DNA of 64,000 nt from Pedobacter zeae (GTDB lineage Bacteria > Bacteroidota > Bacteroidia > Sphingobacteriales > Sphingobacteriaceae): positions 1-64,000 of the forward strand of contig NZ_JACIEF010000003.1 of NCBI RefSeq assembly GCF_014196715.1, written 5' to 3'. The position numbers and the translations under genes were made by a program. Shown one piece after another: positions 62,320 to 64,000 of this stretch (positions are counted from its first letter, which is position 1; each line of letters begins with the position of its first letter). Under the pieces are notes generated by a model. That model saw nothing but the letters and a program-made list of their open reading frames with translations. It had not been told where the DNA came from and did not search any database.

Positions 62320-62661
62320 CTATTTCTTAACCGGCAATAACTTTATTTCTTTGGCCTTAAAGCGGTTGTTTACAATTTCGCCGGTAACTTCTGCTTTGCT
62401 AATGGCATTGCAAAAACCATGTTCGCCGTGTGCATCGCCAAAGTCATCAATACCTTTACCATCTACAAAATAAGATTTTCCGTCTATTTTCACGGCCAGT
62501 TCGCAATCTTTACCTTTCATTTTAAACTGACATTCGCCACAGGCAATATCGACCACCTGTTTGCTTACCACTTTTGCGGTTGCAGCTTTTTGAGGACTGG
62601 TTTGGGCATTCGCAGCAACTGAAAACACACCCAATAAAAGGGCAAATATTAACTTTTTCAT
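62320..62661 (-). CDS. DUF6370-like secreted cysteine-containing protein
   Basis: 113 aa from the ATG at 62661; the longer frame crosses a promoter and a repeat. Signal peptide (FSVAANAQ), then CGECQFKMKGKDCELAVKI and HGEHGFCNAI give four Cys plus nearby His, consistent with a metal site or disulphides. The pattern matches the small DUF6370 proteins of Bacteroidota. Function unknown. A -7 element lies 16 bases upstream. Confidence 0.78.
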   Translation of the reverse strand: MKKLIFALLLGVFSVAANAQTSPQKAATAKVVSKQVVDIACGECQFKMKGKDCELAVKIDGKSYFVDGKGIDDFGDAHGEHGFCNAISKAEVTGEIVNNRFKAKEIKLLPVKK

Positions 62662-62676
62662 TGTTTTTTGTTTTTT

Positions 62677-62684
62677 CAAATGTA
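62677..62684 (-). promoter_or_regulatory. -7 element TACATTTG for the DUF6370-like gene
   Basis: Exact TAnnTTTG on the minus strand, 16-23 bases before the ATG at 62661. Confidence 0.55.
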
Positions 62685-62779
62685 AGTTTTCAGGAGCAAA
62701 AGAACCACAGCCCGCTGTAAAATAAACCTGATAGAAATGGAAATCCTTTTTGTAACCCGTGCATAGCGAGAGGGAAACA

Positions 62780-62808
62780 AAAAGATTGGAATGAATAGCA
62801 GGACTGAA
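62780..62808 (+). repeat. AAAAGATTG...GCAGGACTG element (copy 3)
   Basis: Same pattern as 52361-52387 and the inverted copy at 55603-55633. Preceding bases (CCCGTGCATAGCGAGAGGG) form a stem, as in copy 2. The rest of 62685-62875 shows no gene. Confidence 0.65.
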
Positions 62809-62875
62809 ACCTCCGAAAAGAACCGAACGTAGGTTTTCAAAAAAATAATTGAACGCCCTGCTGGAAGAGTGGAAT

Positions 62876-62905
62876 AAAAAAGGGACATGCAAATCTGCAC
62901 ATCCC
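62876..62905 (-). terminator. Intrinsic terminator after ahcY
   Basis: On the minus strand GGGATGTGCA pairs with TGCATGTCCC (two G-T pairs), followed by six T residues. Confidence 0.8.
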
Positions 62906-62956
62906 TCTAATATTATTTGTCTTAAGTTAACTGCTAACTAAAAACCGTAAGCTGAA

Positions 62957-64000
62957 CTAGTACCTATATGTATCTGCTTTGAAAGGACCTTCAACCGGTA
63001 CGCCGATATAATCAGCCTGGTGTTGATCCAAAACGTCTAACTCTACACCGATTTTTTCCAGGTGTAAACGCGCAACTTTTTCATCTAAATGTTTAGGCAA
63101 AGTATATACTTTGTTTTCATACTTATCCGTATTGGTCCAAAGTTCGATCTGCGCCAAAGTTTGGTTGGTAAAAGAGTTACTCATTACAAAGCTTGGGTGA
63201 CCTGTTGCACAGCCTAAGTTCACCAAACGACCTTCAGCAAGAACGATTACGTCTTTACCATCGATGGTATATTTATCAACCTGAGGTTTAATTTCAACTT
63301 TGGTATCTCCATAAGCACCGTTTAACCAGGCCATATCGATTTCGTTATCAAAGTGGCCAATGTTACAAACGATGGCTTTATCTTTCAATGCCCTGAAATG
63401 CTGTTCGCGAACGATATCACAGTTACCGGTGGTGGTTACCACAATATCGGCTTCTTTAATGGCATTAGCCAGTTTTTTAACTTCATAACCTTCCATAGCT
63501 GCCTGTAAAGCACAGATTGGGTCAATTTCAGTTACAATAACCCGTACACCTTGTGAGCTTAACGATTCTGCAGAACCTTTACCCACATCACCATAACCAC
63601 AAACAACAGCCACTTTACCAGCCATCATTACATCGGTAGCACGACGGATCGCATCAACCAATGACTCACGGCAACCGTATTTGTTATCGAATTTAGATTT
63701 AGTTACTGAATCGTTCACGTTAATTGCAGGTAAGTGCAAGGTCCCGTTTTTCATTCTTTCGTATAAACGGTGAACACCGGTAGTGGTTTCTTCTGATAAA
63801 CCTTTAATTCCTGCAATCAGTTCAGGATATTTATCGAAAACCATATTGGTTAAATCGCCACCATCATCCAAAATCATGTTTAATGGCTGTTGCTCCGGAC
63901 CAAAGTGTAAAGTTTGTTCAATACACCAGTCGAACTCCTGCTCGTTTAAGCCTTTCCACGCATAAACCTGGATACCGGCAGCAGCAATTGCGGCAGCAGC
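62957..64000 (-). CDS. ahcY: Adenosylhomocysteinase (5' end beyond the window)
   Basis: 348 codons of the gene are visible; the N-terminus is cut off by the right edge. The frame is open to 64000 and reads [16 protein letters not shown] and CIEQTL, typical of SAHase upstream of the NAD domain. [29 protein letters not shown] and the NAD-binding [14 protein letters not shown] are present, as is the C-terminus [13 protein letters not shown]. It hydrolyses S-adenosylhomocysteine to adenosine and homocysteine. Its terminator follows at 62876-62905. Confidence 0.96.
   Translation of the reverse strand, partial: AAAAIAAAGIQVYAWKGLNEQEFDWCIEQTLHFGPEQQPLNMILDDGGDLTNMVFDKYPELIAGIKGLSEETTTGVHRLYERMKNGTLHLPAINVNDSVTKSKFDNKYGCRESLVDAIRRATDVMMAGKVAVVCGYGDVGKGSAESLSSQGVRVIVTEIDPICALQAAMEGYEVKKLANAIKEADIVVTTTGNCDIVREQHFRALKDKAIVCNIGHFDNEIDMAWLNGAYGDTKVEIKPQVDKYTIDGKDVIVLAEGRLVNLGCATGHPSFVMSNSFTNQTLAQIELWTNTDKYENKVYTLPKHLDEKVARLHLEKIGVELDVLDQHQADYIGVPVEGPFKADTYRY

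Noticed and set aside
62225..62473. 82-codon plus-strand frame
   Set aside because: It is antisense to the DUF6370-like gene and begins inside an inverted-repeat element.
62662..62892. 77-residue extension of the DUF6370-like gene
   Set aside because: It crosses an exact -7 promoter element and a repeat; the ATG at 62661 starts a good signal peptide.

Overview
The window looks like chromosomal core DNA from a member of the Bacteroidota, most likely a Pedobacter-like Sphingobacteriaceae. This is inferred from gene content (fused GcvP, A-type Fe-S carrier, BT_3928-like and YARHG proteins, folP-cdaA pairing, CruF/CrtD carotenoid genes), from roughly 40% GC, from genes that mostly lack Shine-Dalgarno sequences, and from eleven exact copies of the Bacteroidota -7 promoter element TAnnTTTG. 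No rRNA, tRNA, CRISPR array, prophage or intact insertion sequence was seen.

Layout. 0.4-2.5 kb: two different lipid A deacylase-family genes in tandem (LpxR-like, PagL-like). 2.5-5 kb: CoA-binding, DinB and FAD-oxidoreductase genes. 5.4-8.4 kb: lemA and two TPM-domain genes, a small helical protein, a NUDIX hydrolase. 8.5-12 kb: dnaA with DnaA boxes upstream, and a methylmalonyl-CoA mutase catalytic subunit. 12-14.4 kb: Fe-S carrier and MacB-type permease. 14.7-19.3 kb: a tight UDP-sugar operon (ugd, UDP-xylose synthase, galE, an unknown gene, CpsB/YwqE phosphatase), divergent from waaA. 20.7-26.4 kb: gluconokinase, ferrochelatase and a carotenoid-tailoring operon (acyltransferase, glycosyltransferase, CruF, IspH, CrtW-like ketolase). 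26.6-34.3 kb: phosphoribosyltransferase, GIN-domain protein, rlmD, a 36-codon ORF, DoxX, an M28 peptidase and crtD. 34.5-40.2 kb: aroK/DinB/permease/BT_3928/DUF1599 run, divergent from folP-cdaA. 40.5-49.9 kb: bacilliredoxin, small membrane proteins, GH3-family enzyme, lptB, recJ, sulfatase. 50-58 kb: MBL hydrolase, yceI, a stand-alone DUF4157 protein, gcvP, lipoprotein, DMT transporter, pdxJ. 58.3-64 kb: GT39-type glycosyltransferase with GtrA, a 40-aa membrane protein, a variant polysaccharide deacetylase, a DUF6370 protein, and ahcY running off the right edge.

How the genes work together. The clearest shared theme is the cell envelope. Lipid A acyl removal, Kdo transfer (waaA), LPS export (lptB), UDP-glucuronate/UDP-xylose/UDP-galactose supply and a lipid-linked sugar transferase all bear on surface glycans. 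The carotenoid genes (CrtW, CruF, CrtD, a GT2 enzyme and a PlsC-like acyltransferase) together predict an acylated glucoside of a 4-keto, 3',4'-didehydro gamma-carotene derivative, of the myxobactone-ester or salinixanthin type.

The intergenic DNA is unusually rich in repeats. At least five families can be recognised by eye: GTCATnCTGA hairpins, GGTTAATn tracts, AAAAGATTG...GCAGGACTG elements, CCACAGAG-type inverted repeats and other short-period arrays. Several of them run into the start or stop codons of neighbouring genes. These repeats, the carotenoid operon, the orphan DUF4157 protein and the 36-aa ORF are the most rewarding items to follow up. All family names come from reading motifs; no database search was run.
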